NCBI RefSeq assembly: GCF_023278565.1
Contig: NC_064676.1
Location: forward strand, 3,968,001 to 4,032,000
DNA length: 64,000 nucleotides
Origin: Colletotrichum lupini
Lineage: Eukaryota; Ascomycota; Sordariomycetes; Glomerellales; Glomerellaceae
Reading direction: 5' to 3'
Shown: one piece after another, positions 24,783-37,997 of the stretch
How the letters are laid out: every line of letters starts with the position of its first letter
How positions within the stretch are numbered: the stretch's first letter is position 1
Made by a program: the position numbers and the translations under genes
Notes under the pieces: model-generated
The model's input: only the letters and a program-made list of their open reading frames with translations
The model's database searches: none
Told to the model about the DNA's origin: nothing

Positions 24783-24930
24783 GGCTATAATAAGAGGTAT
24801 AATAGGAGCTATAATAAGAGGTATAATAAGAAGTATAACGGGAGCTATAATAAGAGGTATAACGGGAGCTATAATAAGAGGTATAATAAGAGTTATAATA
24901 AGAGGTAGAATAAGAGGTAAAGTAGGGGGT
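24783..24930. repeat. 24-bp minisatellite in Gypsy B
   Basis: About six 24-bp units of the form GCTATAATAAGAGGTATAAC, each made of two related 12-bp halves. It is the same array as 12145-12210 in Gypsy A but longer, and it forms the 3' part of the antisense gene. Confidence 0.8.
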
Positions 24931-26309
24931 ATAACGCTATTATTATTAATAATAAATTAGGGATAAGGGACGTTATTTAAAATAACGCTCTTATAATCCT
25001 AGTTAAGCTAAGGGACCTTAGTAATATTAATATTTATAAAGAACTTATTAACGTTAAACTATTTATTATAATTTATAGCTTTAATTTTAATATAAATAAT
25101 AGTTTTATTAAGTTATTATAGAGCTTTTATTTAAAGTAAAAGGAGCATAATACTGGCCTTATTAAAATTTAAAATAATATAACTAAGGGCTAGGGTACCC
25201 TTATTTATATTAAAAAGAGCGTTATGGGTAGGGGTTAGTAAGTTATTAATATTAAAGCAGTAGTACTTATTATAATATTAAAAAGGAGAATTTTTTAAAT
25301 TATTACTGAGCTCTTTAGATTTAGTATCCTTATATTAGGACTTATTAAACTTAAATTTAAAGTCGTCCCGCTTATTATTATTATTAAGAATATAGTTAGT
25401 AATAAAAGTACGCTTTTTAATAAGAATCCGAGTCTTAGGATTATAAAAAATAGGGGTAGTATTATATATAGTAATAATATAAATAAGTACTTTATTTATT
25501 AAGAACTTAGTAACGTATTTATAAAAAGTAGGGAAAGTAGGAAACTTTTAGATATACGTAATAATAACGCCCTTAGGAGTCTCTTTATAATACTAAGTTA
25601 GAGTATTAAGGTTATTTTATAAAATAGTTATACGGCTATTATTATAAAAGTAAGCTAGTTAGAAATAACTAAAATAAAAAATGATTTTAGTTTTATTATT
25701 AATATTAAGGATATTAGCCTAAGAAAAGAAATCTAAGTTAATAAAAAGAAAATTCGCTAAATGATCGCTAACGACTTATTATATTTAAGATTAATAAGTT
25801 TAAATATTTATAATTAGTGGCGAGCTCTTAAAGAGTAGTTTATTTAAAATAGACCTTTTTTATTTTATTACTTATTAATAAGTTAGTAATATAAGTAGTG
25901 ACTTTTTTTTATACGCTAGTAATATAGCTAAAAGTATAGAGAACGCGGCTACGTTTATAAGAGTTAAGGCTACTTTATTCCTTAGTATTATAAAACTTTA
26001 TAAGGGTATTCTAAGTAAACTAAGTAGTATTATATAGCTCCTTAAGAACTTAAGAGATATCGTTAGCTAATATTTTAATAATAAATTAGTAAGGACTTAA
26101 CAATTTATAATAAAATACTTCTTTTTATTAATTTAATAAATAATATACTTAGTAACGTAAGTGCTAGTAATATAAACGAGCTTATTAATATTATAATATA
26201 AGCTAGCTAAGTAGCGTATATAAAGAGTACTATTATAAAGACTATAGAAGCCCTTTTTAAAATTATACTCTATATTAAATATATCCTAGATATATAGAAT
26301 AGTAGATAT
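24783..26309 (-). pseudogene. Antisense gene remnant carried by Gypsy B
   Basis: Reverse complement of the frame described at 11007-12213 in Gypsy A. The start has become ATA (complement of 26307-26309), and the following codons match the other copy apart from RIP changes. It is about 0.3 kb longer than in A, partly because of the expanded minisatellite. Being present in both orientations in the window, it is a property of the family rather than a chance frame in one copy. Confidence 0.45.
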
Positions 26310-26804
26310 TTTAGTAAATACTTAGTAATAATATAATAAGAGAGTTATAATTAAAAAACGATATAGAATTAGAATATTATAAGAAAAGAAATATAGTTAT
26401 ATAAGAAAGAATTTATAAAACGGTTACTAAATAAAAAGAGGGAAGAAAAAGTAAATACGTAATTAGTAATAAGAGAAAAATATTTTATTATACTTAATAA
26501 CTTAATAATAATAATAACTATGAGGTTAGGTAGGCTCTTATATATTATAATAGTTAGAATATTTTATTATAAATATATATTACTAACTTAGTAACTAATT
26601 AGTGCGTTATTACTAAATAATAATAATAAGGTATTTATTAAATAAAAAGATAGGAATAATACCTTATTCCTAAGTAAAAAAGGATATTATTAACGCCTTA
26701 TAAAATCTATTATAAATAACGATATTAATAGCTTTATTATGAATATTAAAAAAAGATATTATATAATAATTTTAGGGACTAAAGTTATATAAAAGGGGAG
26801 TAAT

Positions 26805-26994
26805 TATAATAAATTTAGGATATAGTTAGTAATAAAATACTAATAACTTAGTAACTAGTATACGGATCGTATTATAAAAGAACTTTTTAAGAAATAGAGC
26901 CCTTATAAAAGACTTTATAAGCTTTAGTTTTATAATATACTTATACTTATATTATAGCCTCGCTAGTTAAGTACTTATAGCTTAATTTTTTATA
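26805..26994 (+). repeat. 3' LTR of Gypsy B (190 bp)
   Basis: Preceded by a polypurine tract and followed by TACTT, the second copy of the target duplication. Confidence 0.87.
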
Positions 26995-27258
26995 TACTTT
27001 AAATAAGTAAATAGTAGGCTTATAGAAGTATTAAGAAACGAAAGAGACTAAAAAAGCTAAATTAGCCCTAGTTATAACTATAGCATATATTAAAAATCTT
27101 ATTAAGTATTAGTAGGTCTTTAATAGCTCTTTTAAAAGTAAATAGTCGTCTTTTTTATTCCCTAAATTACTATTTAATATACTTAGATTTATAAGTATAT
27201 TAGTGATTTTAGTTTCGGAAAAATTATTAGTATTAAGAATTTTCTTAATATAATGACT

Positions 27259-27450
27259 TTAAGAGAGAGAAATAGTCTTATTAAACCGATCTCTAGTAAT
27301 TTTAATACCTAGGAAATTCGAGGCTTTACCTAGGTCTTTAATATCGATATATTTCGATATTTTACCCTTAATTTCCTTTATATATTTAATATTTTTATTA
27401 AATATAAGGAAATCGTCGATATGGGTAATAATAAAAGTAGGATTTTTCAA
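27259..27450 (-). pseudogene. Copia D reverse transcriptase fragment
   Basis: A 63-codon open stretch on the minus strand. It holds H-I-D-D-F-L-I-F (the Y-V-D-D box with both Asp kept) and, about 30 residues on, D-L-G-K-A-S-N-F-L-G-I-K-I-x-R-D-R, the classic Copia RT C-terminal block, then the start of the L-S-Q strand. It is the best-preserved coding piece of any element in the nest. It ends downstream at 27259, and the Gypsy C insertion at 27479 separates it from the upstream RT half. Not a host gene. Confidence 0.85.
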
Positions 27451-27478
27451 ATCCTAGTTAAAATAGGTAGCCTCGTCG

Positions 27479-27702
27479 TGTTACGGTAATGTGTATTAGG
27501 GTCCCTGTGGGCCCCGTGGCTTAGCCTTAGGCTACGAGGCTGAGCTCTTAATAATTACGTAACGAGCTAGACCGCTAGGCCTAAAGGGCTAGCTCGCTAG
27601 CTTTTACTTATTATTCTAATTTTTCCCTCTTTATATTAAGTTTTTAATTAATTAGGTTAATATAGTAGCGTTCTAACTTACTTCGAGTTTTTTTTTATAA
27701 TA
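27479..27702 (+). repeat. 5' LTR of Gypsy C (224 bp)
   Basis: The outer 50 bp (TGTTACGGTAATGTGTATTA...) are unmutated. The rest, including a palindromic AGCCTTAGGCT and CTAGGCCTAAAGGGCTAG block, pairs with 33573-33796. Confidence 0.87.
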
Positions 27703-28999
27703 CTACTTAATATTATTTAATTAACTATTTTCTAGAGATAGAATAATAATATCTTAATTAATTAATTATTTACTATCCTAACTAGCTATTTTTACTAAAA
27801 AAGCGTATAAGAGAGCTAAGTAATAGCTAACTAAATTAATCGTATATAAGTAATATAATTAATACTCCCTAAATATATACCCCTTTTATTAAATATAATA
27901 ATTAGAGGATATAGCTAGGGAAGCTAGGTCTTTTTTTATATTAACGGCTTTTAATTAAGTTACCGCTTTTATAAGTCTTAATAAAGCGTCGTAAGCCCTA
28001 ATAAAGGTACTAAGCTCCTAGTTATTAACCTTAAGGTTATATTATTTAATTAGTTAATAAAGTACTTTTTACTTTTTATTACTTAGGCCGATTACTTAGT
28101 ATACTTTGATAATATAGCTAATTAGCTTACCTTACTTATTTATATCTATAATAATATCCTTTTTAAAGAAAATACTAAATAATATATCGACCGCGATTTT
28201 ATTTAAGAGCTATATTTTAAAAATAATAAAAAGACCTTATTTAAGTAGATTAAATAGTAATTAAAAATATATATTATTTAATACTAATTAGAGCAGGTCC
28301 TAGCTTTTATTATTAGCTAGCTAAGTAATAATACTAAGTATTTATATATAATAACTTATAAAAACCTCGACTTTATATATACTATTATTATAAAGCTCTA
28401 TATTATAAAAAAAGCCCTTACCCGAGCTTATATTAATAATATAATTATAGCTAAAAGATTAGAGTAATTAAAAAACGGCTCTTAGGCTAGCTTTATTTAA
28501 AATACCGCTACCCTTAATATATTAGAATAATAGCTAATATACTTAGAAACGTAAGGTAGCTACGAGACTATTTTAACCTCGTCCTATCCCGTTACTTACG
28601 GCTCTTAAAAAATACCTAACGTACTTATTTTTATAAATAATAATACTAGCCTTAAGTTCGATTATTAACTTTAGTATATTATAAAGCGCTTAGAAAATAT
28701 TAATTATGATACGGATAGGTACTATTTAGAGTATATTATTAATAAAATTAGAAGTAGTATTATAGAGTTTATATACTTAATACTAACCTCTAACGAGATT
28801 ACTTTAGCTAAATAGCTATTTTATAAGCTTAAGTTAGCTTATATTAGCCTAACTATTATAAATAACGCTAATTATAAATTAAACGTATTTATAATTATAT
28901 TTAAAAACGTTTATTAAAAGCGCTTTATATTTACTAAGCTTATGCGTATTAATAAGCTTTTAAAGTCTTAATAAAAGTGCCGTTTTTATAATAAGCTAT

Positions 29000-31900
29000 T
29001 TATATATTTTTATAACTAAGCTATATTAAAATACTTAAATAATACGGCTACTTTTTAAAAATATACTAAGTACGTTACTTAGCTAATTAACGTAATATAG
29101 CCCCTTTTTATAAAAGACTACCCGGTTAAGGCTTTTAACTAGGCTCGTTAAACTTTAAATAAAAGTAATAAAAATAGCGGAAATAATAAAAGTATTAAAT
29201 AGGACCGAGGTCGTACTTCTACTTATAAAACGATCCCTAAAACTTTATATTAAAAACTTAAGGATAGTAGCGCTTATTTCGTTTATAATAATACTAAATA
29301 TATTTCTAAGGACTATTTTAAAAAGCTAAAGATTATTATAGTAGTTATTAACGCTACTAAGGGCCTTATTAAAATAAAATCGGGTTTAGAAAACTAAAAC
29401 CTTTAATAAAAATAAACTCCTAGCTAAGGGATATATATAAAAAAGATAGAAAATTAGTAATTAATTTAGTAAACTTATAAGATCTCGTAGGGGGCTAGCC
29501 CCTTAAAATAGAGCTTATATTAGTATTTAATAAATATAGAATTTACTTAAGAGCCTTATTTAATATAGGAGTTAATAAGTACGGATTTATAAATAATTAT
29601 ATAACCCCTTTATTATAATAGTTTTATATAGCCCTATTTTATAAATTATAATAACTAATCCTTATTACTAGATTTAATAAAGAATAATTAAACAATACTA
29701 ATATAATATAAACTATTAACTTATATATTAATTAATAGGTCTTTTTAAAAACACCCCTCTTTTAGCTTAATACGGGCTACTATAACCTAATCTTAAAATA
29801 AAAGTAGTTCGAATACTACGGGGTAAACCCTAATATTCGCTATTAATATTTAATATAGCCTAAGGACTTACTATTATAAAAAATACCCTCTATTATTATT
29901 AGGGATATTAAGGACTTATATACTCTAGAAGTTATTAATATATAATACTAAATTAATACTAACCGCTAGTAGGACCTATTTAAAATAAATATAACCTATT
30001 ATAACTAAAAGCTTTAATAATAACGGGTAAAGGGTATACTAATTAAGATATTATTACGCTTATTAAAAATAATAGCCCGTTAAATATAATAATTAAATAA
30101 GGCTAAGAATATAAGGAAAATAGAACGTACCCTTAACGGTACTAATATTACCCCCGTAAAGAGGACTAGGTAATAAAAACTATACTTAGTAATAGTATAA
30201 ATAAATATTACCTTTATTAGCGCTCCTGCTTTTAAAAAGAACTTAAAGTAAAACGATATCGAAATAGGCTCTATATTACTTTATAAACTAAACTATATTA
30301 TAAAAAATAAAAAATAAAAAATAAACCCCTTATATAATAATAACTAAGTTATTTATAACTTTATAATAACGAACTTATTAAAGTATTTATAGCCCTAAAC
30401 TAACGTTTTTAATAAAGTAGCTAATAATATATTAATACTTTATAAGCTATATAATTATAAAATCGAGCTCTTAAATAGTAATAAAGAGAAGCTAACTTAT
30501 TACCTTTTATATAAGTAGTTAGTACCCGAGCTAGAGGTTATAAAAGCCTATTTATTAAAGTATTTATAAAAGGGATTTATTAAGCTAAGTAATACTCTTT
30601 TTATATTATTAACGCTATTTATAAAAAAGTATAATAATAGCCTACGCTTTTATATTAACTTTTATAAGCTTAATAAGGTTATAAAAAAAGACCGCTACTT
30701 ATTATTACTTATTAATAAAACCCTTATATAGCTAAGTAAAGTAAAAGTATTTATTAAGCTAAATATTAAATAGGCCTTTTATTATATTTAACTTAACTTA
30801 GCTTCTAAGGACTTAATAATATTTAAAACCCGCTACGGGGTATATAAATATAAGATAGTACCCTTTAGGCTTTATAATAAGCTTATTATATATTAATAAT
30901 ATATAAATAAGATATTAATAAAGTACTTAGATAACTTCTATATAATATATATAAATAATATCCTAATCTTTTTTAATAACCCCCTTTAGTATTAGGAATA
31001 CGTTACTAAAGTACTAGACTACTTACGAAAAATAAGCTTATAAATAAATATTAAGAAATACGAATTTAGTATTACTTTTATAACATACCTAGGCTTCGTA
31101 GTTTTAATAAAAAGTATATAGCCGGACGAGGAGAAAGTCTTTATAATTAGAGATTAAAAACTACTTATATTACTTAAAGATATTTAGTTTTTTTTTAGGT
31201 TTTATAATTTTTATAAGAGGTTTATAAAAAACTACGGCTACTTAGCTAGGCCCTTTACGAAGTTAATAAGTAAGGGAGTTCTTTTTAATTTTAGTACTAA
31301 CTACGAGACGGCCTTTAAAGCTATAAAACTAGCGCTAATATTAATACTTATCCTCTACTACTTTAAGCTAGAGCTATTAACGTAATTAAAAATAGACGCT
31401 TTTAACTTAGTATATACCGGGGCGCTATTATAATAATAAAAAAATAATAAGTTATAATACCTAGTAGCCTTTTATTTAAAAACAATAAGTAATATAGAGC
31501 TTAATTACGCTATTTATAATAAAGAAATATTAATAATAATACTATATTTAGAAAAATAGTACGTAAAGCTCATAAGTTATAAATATAAGTTCGATATTAT
31601 TATAAACTATTAGCTATTATTATTCTTTATAATTAAGTACTTACTTAATTTATAATAAGCCTACTAAGCTAGTATATTAATAAATTTTAATTTTTAAATT
31701 TATTACTACCTAAGGAAAAAGAACGTACTAACTAACGCCCTCTTATAAAAAATAAAAAATATCCGTACTTAGTAAGTATTAAAAAAGGTTAATAAAATAT
31801 AAGTCCTTTTATTACTAAGACTACTATTTCTTAATATTATAATAGAACTATAAGTATTCTTAAGCGCCGCTATTAGCTAATTATAGTTTATAATTAGCTT

Positions 31901-33560
31901 ATTTTTATTAAAAAATAAGCTCTAGGGGTACTTATTAATAAAAAAGATTTTAAAGCTTAATAAGGACCTTATTATAGTATCTCTTATATTAATACGAGCG
32001 CTAGTAGCTAAAAAGCGTAAGCGCTAATCTATTTAAAATAACGGATTATTAATAATAAACGGGAAGCTCGTAGTACTTAAGGAGGAGAATCTTTATATTA
32101 TAATTATTTATAAGGTCTATAAGTAAAAACTCCTTACCTACTTAGGGCGTAATAAAATTATAAAAATAATTAAATAGTAATACTACTAGCCGGGCTTAAT
32201 AATAAATACTTATTAATACGTTTAGAACTATTATACTTATTATTAATTATAAAAGCTATATAATAAACTCCTAGGGGAGCTAAGACTACTATTAGTACCC
32301 GACTACTTATAATAATATATTTTTATTAACTTTATAACTATCCTTACGAATTAAAAAGGGTTTAATAATATATAGGTAGTAATAGACTACTTAGGTAAAA
32401 GGGTAATATCTATTCTTTATTATAAAACTACTATAATAAAAAATATAAACTAAATATTTTATAAACGGGTACTACTTATTTTCAACTTATTAAAAACTAT
32501 TACGTTAGACCGAGGTCCCTAATTTATTTTTAATTTTTAAAAAGAGTTTTATAAAATTTATGGGGTTAAGCTATAGTTATTAATAGCGGATTATTTATAA
32601 ACGGACGGCTAAATAGAGGTACTAAACTAATATATTTTATAATAATTAAGACTACTAGTTAATTAATACTAAGATAATTAGAGTAATATACTACTTATAG
32701 TCGACTTTACTTATACTACTTAGCTTAGTAAGACTACGGGGCTATTATTATATAAAATAAAATTCGGTTACTAACTACGGCTTTTTTTTAACTAGTCTAA
32801 GCGAACTTACTAATTCGGCTCTATAAAAAAAAAGCTAAATTATACTAACGCATAACGTATAGCTTAAGGAATATATAAGGCCTAGGAGATTACTAGGGGT
32901 AATATAAGGGTCGCTTAAGTACGATATAAAAAGTATACTAACTATTACTAATACCCGGACGACTTAAAAATAAAAGACTAAGTCTTTATTAATACTTCGT
33001 ATTAAAAGTCCGTTAATATAAATAAACTATAATAACTATAAGCCGGCCTATAGCTTATTATTAGCGCTAAATAGGGGGGTATATAAGTTATAAAATTATT
33101 AATAAATAGCTAAGTATACCCGGTTTTCTACCTAAATAAGCTAAAAAAAGCTATTAACGACCTATTACCCGAGCAGAACTAAGAGCTATTATTACTAATT
33201 ACTAATAATAATAGCGAGCTAAAGTACGAGGTTTTTAAAATAGTTAAGTTATGCTTATATAAGAGAAAGTTATAGTACTAAGCGAACTAAGAAAAATATA
33301 ATATAAATCTAATATAGTACGATATAAAGAGCTTTAAATATATATTAGTAACGTTATAAGCGTTCTATTACTAATACTTAACTATTAAGGGTCCGCTATA
33401 GAACCTAAATATATAAATAAAAACTACTATAACTAGTAATTTATTATTACTAAGGAACGATAATAATACGATAATAGTAATTATAATTATAAATTCACTA
33501 AAATAAGGGGTAATTAAGAAGTTTATTTTTTAATATTACGAATAGCGCCCTTTAATATAA
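29000..33560 (+). pseudogene. Gypsy C gag end and pol remnant
   Basis: A degraded zinc-knuckle-like stretch at about 28,975-29,040 marks the end of gag. RT box at about 30,945-30,980, RNase H at about 31,330-31,640, and integrase zinc-binding and core at about 32,150-32,800. The terminal part at about 33,180-33,400 resembles the tail of fungal Gypsy polyproteins. The frame is closed by many TAA and TAG codons from RIP. Confidence 0.6.
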
Positions 33561-33572
33561 AAGGGGGGGTAA

Positions 33573-33796
33573 TATTATAATAATAAATATTAAAGCCTTT
33601 ATAAGCCCCGTAGCTTAGCCTTAGGCTACGAAGCTAAGCTCTTAATAATTACGTAACGAGCTAAACCGCTAGGCCTAAAAGGCTAGCTCGCTAGCTTCTA
33701 CTTATTATTCTATTTTTTCCCTCTTTACGTTAAGTCTTTAGTTAATTAGGTTAATATAATAGCGTTCCGACCTACCTTAAGTTTCCTTTCGTAACA
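33573..33796 (+). repeat. 3' LTR of Gypsy C (224 bp)
   Basis: The final 30 bp (CCGACCTACC...TAACA) are unmutated, whereas the same bases in the left LTR are RIP-converted. Confidence 0.87.
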
Positions 33797-36700
33797 GTCG
33801 GATTTTAAAAATAAAAAGCTTATTTTATTAAAAATAGACTTTAGCTTTAGTTACTATTATTTAGGGCTTTGTTTGAGCCTATATAAGGCTTTTAAAAGCT
33901 ATAATAACTAATTTTTAAATTCATTTTAATTTATAGTATTTAAATTAGGGTATTTTTTAAAGATTTTAGTTAAAAGTATATTAAAAGGGTCTATATATAC
34001 CTCTTCTAATAAATCCCTATTTAAAAAGGCACTAATAACGTTAATTTAGTATATATACTAGTTTGAAGGGGTAGATAGGGCTATAAGTACCCTATAGGTA
34101 GTGAGATTACTTTTAGAAATAAAAGTTTAGAAATAATCGACTCTATATTATTATTCAAAGCCTTTAATTACTAATTAGGCCTTATATTTATTAATATTAC
34201 TAATATTAATATTGATTTTTCGTTTAAAGACTTATTTAGTAAATAGTGGATTTTTATTAGCTTTATAGACCTTATTTAGGTCTATAGCTAATAAAGTACC
34301 CTTTTTAATAATAACCTTTAGCTTAGAATATATAGCTTTTAACTATTCTAATTTTTCTAAGCTATTTAGAGCCTATTTTAGTATATTAGGCTCTAGAAAT
34401 AAGGTAATACTCTAAATAAAATCTTTATATTTAGATTTTTCTTCCTCAGATAATTGAGGAATTAATACCTCTATTTTAGAAGGTATTTTTTAAATATCTT
34501 CGATTTTATTAAAAGTTTTAGAATATAAAGGAGGATTTACGCTTTTTACCCCCTCTATTATATTATTTTAAATAAATCGAATATATAAAGTCTATAATAA
34601 TCGAGATCGAAAAGGATTAGAAGGGTAATATATAATATATATATTATTACCTTCTCTTCCTAAATATATACTATTTTAAGTATAAGTATATATTTTATTT
34701 AAAGTAACTCGCTTTCAAATAGGATAATAAATAAGTACCCCAGAGCCGATTTTTCTTAAATTAGATAAATCCGGCTTATTATTTCTTTTTAAAAAGAAAT
34801 AATCAAAAAAAGCCTTTATAGGGGTCTTTTCGAGGCGTATATTAGCGGTAAAATTAACTAATTTAGTTAATTCTTTTAAAATTACGTCCTATAAATATAG
34901 GGGTAATTTTTTGCTAATGAAATAGTTCTAGCCTTTTTAATAAGGGCCCTATTAGTCCTTTTAGCTATACCGTTTTGCTCGGGTATATAAGGCATCGAAA
35001 GCTTTAAAATAATGCCTTTTTTATTAATATAGGGTAATAATTCCCTTATATTAAATTCCGTATTATTATCTAAGCGTAAATACTTAGGGTAGGAATTAAA
35101 CTAGTTAAAATAAAATTCTAGTTTATTTTTGAGAATATTAATTATATTCTTTTTAGTTTTCAAGAATTTAATATCTCGAAAACTAGTCAAATTATCCGTA
35201 AACGGAATAGCGTAATTATTTTTATTAATAGTAGTAGGGGTAATTTTAACTATATTAATATAGACCCTTTTTAGTAGAAATAATACCTAATTATAGTTAA
35301 TTTTAGGCTATTACCTAGTTAACTTAGCTATAGTATAACTCGGGCAATTTAGGTCTTTTTCTTTTAATTTATCTAAAAGAATTCCCTTAGTTATTTTTAT
35401 AGTTTTTAATAAATAAGAGTAAGAAGGATAACCTAATTTTTCGTGCTATTCCTAGGTAATTAAATAGGCCTAATTATCTAAATTTTTAGATAAATAATTA
35501 GTATTTTTCTCTATGTTATTATTATTAATAGTAATATTATAAAGAGAATTTTGAATAGATTCTAAAATATTTTTTAGATTTAAATACTGATTTTTAGGGT
35601 CTAAATTGTTTTATTAATACCCTATAATAAGCCTTTGATTTTTCTAAGTAATATTAAGGAAAAGTCTATGCCTTTTAAAGTCTAAATAAGTAAATATATT
35701 GCCCTTAGAATCCACTAAATAATTCTTTTTAATATATTTACTATTTTTATAGTATAATATACTTAAAAAGATATTAAGTAGGAATTCTAGAATATATAAA
35801 GTATTTTTTAACCTTATAGGTATAATTTTATTTTATAAATAGATAAGTAAAATTAAGTCCCTAATACCCTATAAGTATACTAGGCCAGCTCTAGTTTGAA
35901 TAGGGGGTAAATCGTCCTTATTATCGAAATTTTCGAATAAATCTATATTATTAATAATATAGACTATTAAACCCGTATTATATAACCACCTTTTAGTTAT
36001 ATTTATGCCTATATTAGCCGAATTATTAGTATTTTCTCCTAAAAGGTCTAAATTATTATTTAGAATCGAGTTAGGTAATATATAAGGGAGAAAAGGTTAA
36101 TAATTTTTATTAAGTAGGTCTATAGTATAGTAATCGGAACTACTAACTATATAATTCCTTAATTATAAGGGCTAAGGTTTCAAATCTCTATATAGGCGTT
36201 AGTTTTTTATAAAAAAGTTAAGCTAGTTTAGTTAGTTTCGGGGCTAGTTTCGGGGTTAGTTTAGTTTAGGTTAATATAAGGGCTTATTTAAGGGCTTATT
36301 TAGGTAATTTAAGGGCTTATTTAGGTTAGTATTTAAGTTAGTATTTTACTTATAATAAGTCTTAGACTTATTATACTTATTTCGAGAGTATTTATTACTC
36401 TTAATAGTATTATTAAACATAGGAGTATTAATTTCTCTCCTATTTTTATTTAATATATCCGTAATAAGAGCTTCTAAAGTAGGGGGCTTTTTAAGTCTTA
36501 AATTAGACCTTTAATAATTAACCTAAATCGGAAAAATATTAGTTAGGGCTAATATAAAGACCGTTTTTTAGTCTATATCCTTAATAATAGCTCTTACGCT
36601 TTTTAATTTAGAAATATAGCTTTTAAATAAGCTAATAAACTTATTTAAGCTATTAAAATACTTTAATTTAATAGCGTAGAATTCGAGGTATAATTATTAA

Positions 36701-37478
36701 CGTAAAACTGGTCCTATACCCTTATAAGATGCTTTAAGGGTATTAAGAGCCTCTTTTAAATTAATTTAATTAAAAATAAGTAAAAGAGGCTTAGGTTAAA
36801 TATTTTACCTTATTAATAATAAGGATTGGGTTTTTTACTATTTAATAATATTTTTATATTTATTTATAACTTCGAAATAGGTATTTAATTTTAAAAATCG
36901 AAGATAAATATAAAAAGTAAAAAGCTAAGTAGTCTAATTTTAACTACTTTTTAGGCGTTAATTTTTAAGCATAAGGCAGCCTATAATTACTTTAATAATA
37001 TCTATTATTATATATATTTTAGAATATATATAATATAAATATATATTAGTATTATTCCTAGTATAAATAAGCTTATTTTAAGCTTAGAATTCGAGCTTGT
37101 TTTTAAGCTTAAAAATAGACTTATTTTAAGTTTAAAAAAATATATAAAAAAAGTCTACTTTAACTTCTTTTTTTTATAAATAAATATTTAATAAAAGTAA
37201 GTATATAGTATAAAAAGGGCTTATACTTCGTCTGCCTTTTTATATATATAAATCCTTTATTAAATATAAAGGTCGATTTCGAATTTTTGAATTTAAAAAA
37301 GTGATATTAAGCGGAGTAAGGTATCTCAATATATAAATATACATATACCGGATAAAGGCATATACCTAGATAATAATAAGTATAATATAGGTAAATAAAA
37401 ATAGAAGAGCTCGGATAAGTAAATAATATTCACTTAAGTAAATAAAACCTTAGTTATATAATAACTAGGCTCATAACC
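33797..37478 (-). pseudogene. Copia D gag, protease, integrase and N-terminal RT remnant
   Basis: Internal DNA of Copia D right of the Gypsy C insertion, reading leftward. Integrase is recognisable at 34900-35010 (complement): a P-Y-I-P-E-Q-N-G-x-A-x-R-T-N-R pattern, the end of the Copia integrase core. RT N-terminal sequence should lie at about 33,800-34,700 and gag at about 36,300-37,300. RIP is lighter than in the Gypsy elements, but stops occur throughout. Confidence 0.65.
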
Positions 37479-37992
37479 TTTAGTACGTATAGTTTTAACG
37501 AAGTAATGCGGGATATTTTTATAAAGAATATAGAACGTAAATATTTATATAGAAATAAGAATATATAAATATAAGGGAAATAAGCGTATATAAAAGAGGT
37601 TTTTATAATAAAGAGAGTAATATAATTAAATTATTATATAAGAAGTTACTTATTTAATAAAAGGTCTAAGTAGGTAAATATATACCTATATATAGGTATA
37701 AAAACCTCCTATTAGAATATTCTATTGCTTATTAATTATAATATAATTAATAAGCGTATACGTAAGTAAATACGTAATCGTAATACGTAATTCCGCCTCG
37801 AGAGAATTCTAGCTTATTTAGTTACTTTCTAGTACTTTCTATTGCTTACGTAAGCTTATATAAGCAGTATTGCTTATATAATTAATACTTATAATAATCT
37901 ATGAAAATCGTAGATTAATATAGTATATAGTTTGCTTATGTAATATTGATAATAAGGCGAATAATAAGGTAAATAAAGTTACTTTCGTAATA
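37479..37992 (-). repeat. Right 514-bp LTR of Copia D
   Basis: Partner of 17655-18168. It is followed by GTTAT, the presumed target duplication. Confidence 0.8.
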
Positions 37993-37997
37993 GTTAT

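Larger units (their letters stand above)
18891..26994 (+). mobile_element. Gypsy element B, RIP-inactivated, plus strand
   Basis: 8,104 bp with 190-bp LTRs and a perfect target duplication TACTT (18886-18890, 26995-26999). The polypurine tract AAAAGGGGAGTAAT directly precedes the right LTR, so it reads rightward. It belongs to the same family as Gypsy A but in opposite orientation, so the two form a large imperfect inverted repeat around 17439-18890. RT carries Y-I-N-D at 21640-21651 (Y-x-D-D with one Asp to Asn RIP change). A chromodomain-like segment follows integrase. An antisense gene region lies between pol and the right LTR. It is inserted in Copia D. Confidence 0.87.
27479..33796 (+). 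mobile_element. Gypsy element C, RIP-inactivated, plus strand
   Basis: 6,318 bp with 224-bp LTRs of equal length, starting TGTTACGG and ending TAACA. A 4-bp duplication GTCG (27475-27478, 33797-33800) flanks it. Polypurine tract AAAAGGGGGGG precedes the right LTR. RT has Y-I-N-N-I-L-I-F at about 30,945-30,980 (Y-M-D-D-I-L-I-F with two Asp to Asn changes). The 3' end of pol has a W-Y-x-A-x-x-F-K-Y-like stretch (about 33,300-33,360), as in many fungal Gypsy polyproteins. The element interrupts Copia D within RT. Confidence 0.87.
17655..37992 (-). mobile_element. Copia element D, minus strand, itself carrying two Gypsy insertions
   Basis: 514-bp direct repeats at 17655-18168 and 37479-37992 bound the element. 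The target duplication is GTTAC (17650-17654) and GTTAT (37993-37997). Without the Gypsy elements at 18891-26994 and 27479-33796 it would be about 5.9 kb, a normal Copia size. Minus orientation follows from a GAGGGAG polypurine tract (complement of 18169-18180), from the RT frame at 27259-27450, and from the integrase S-x-P-Y-x-P-E-Q-N-G block (complement of about 34960-35000). The inner side of the right LTR reads, on the minus strand, GGTTATGAGCC, which resembles an initiator-tRNA primer site. The repeat ends are not a clean TG...CA, so termini may be off by a few bases. Confidence 0.75.

Noticed and set aside
24783..24930. Regular short repeats considered as a CRISPR-like array
   Set aside because: Units are contiguous 24-bp tandem repeats without spacers, inside a eukaryotic retrotransposon.
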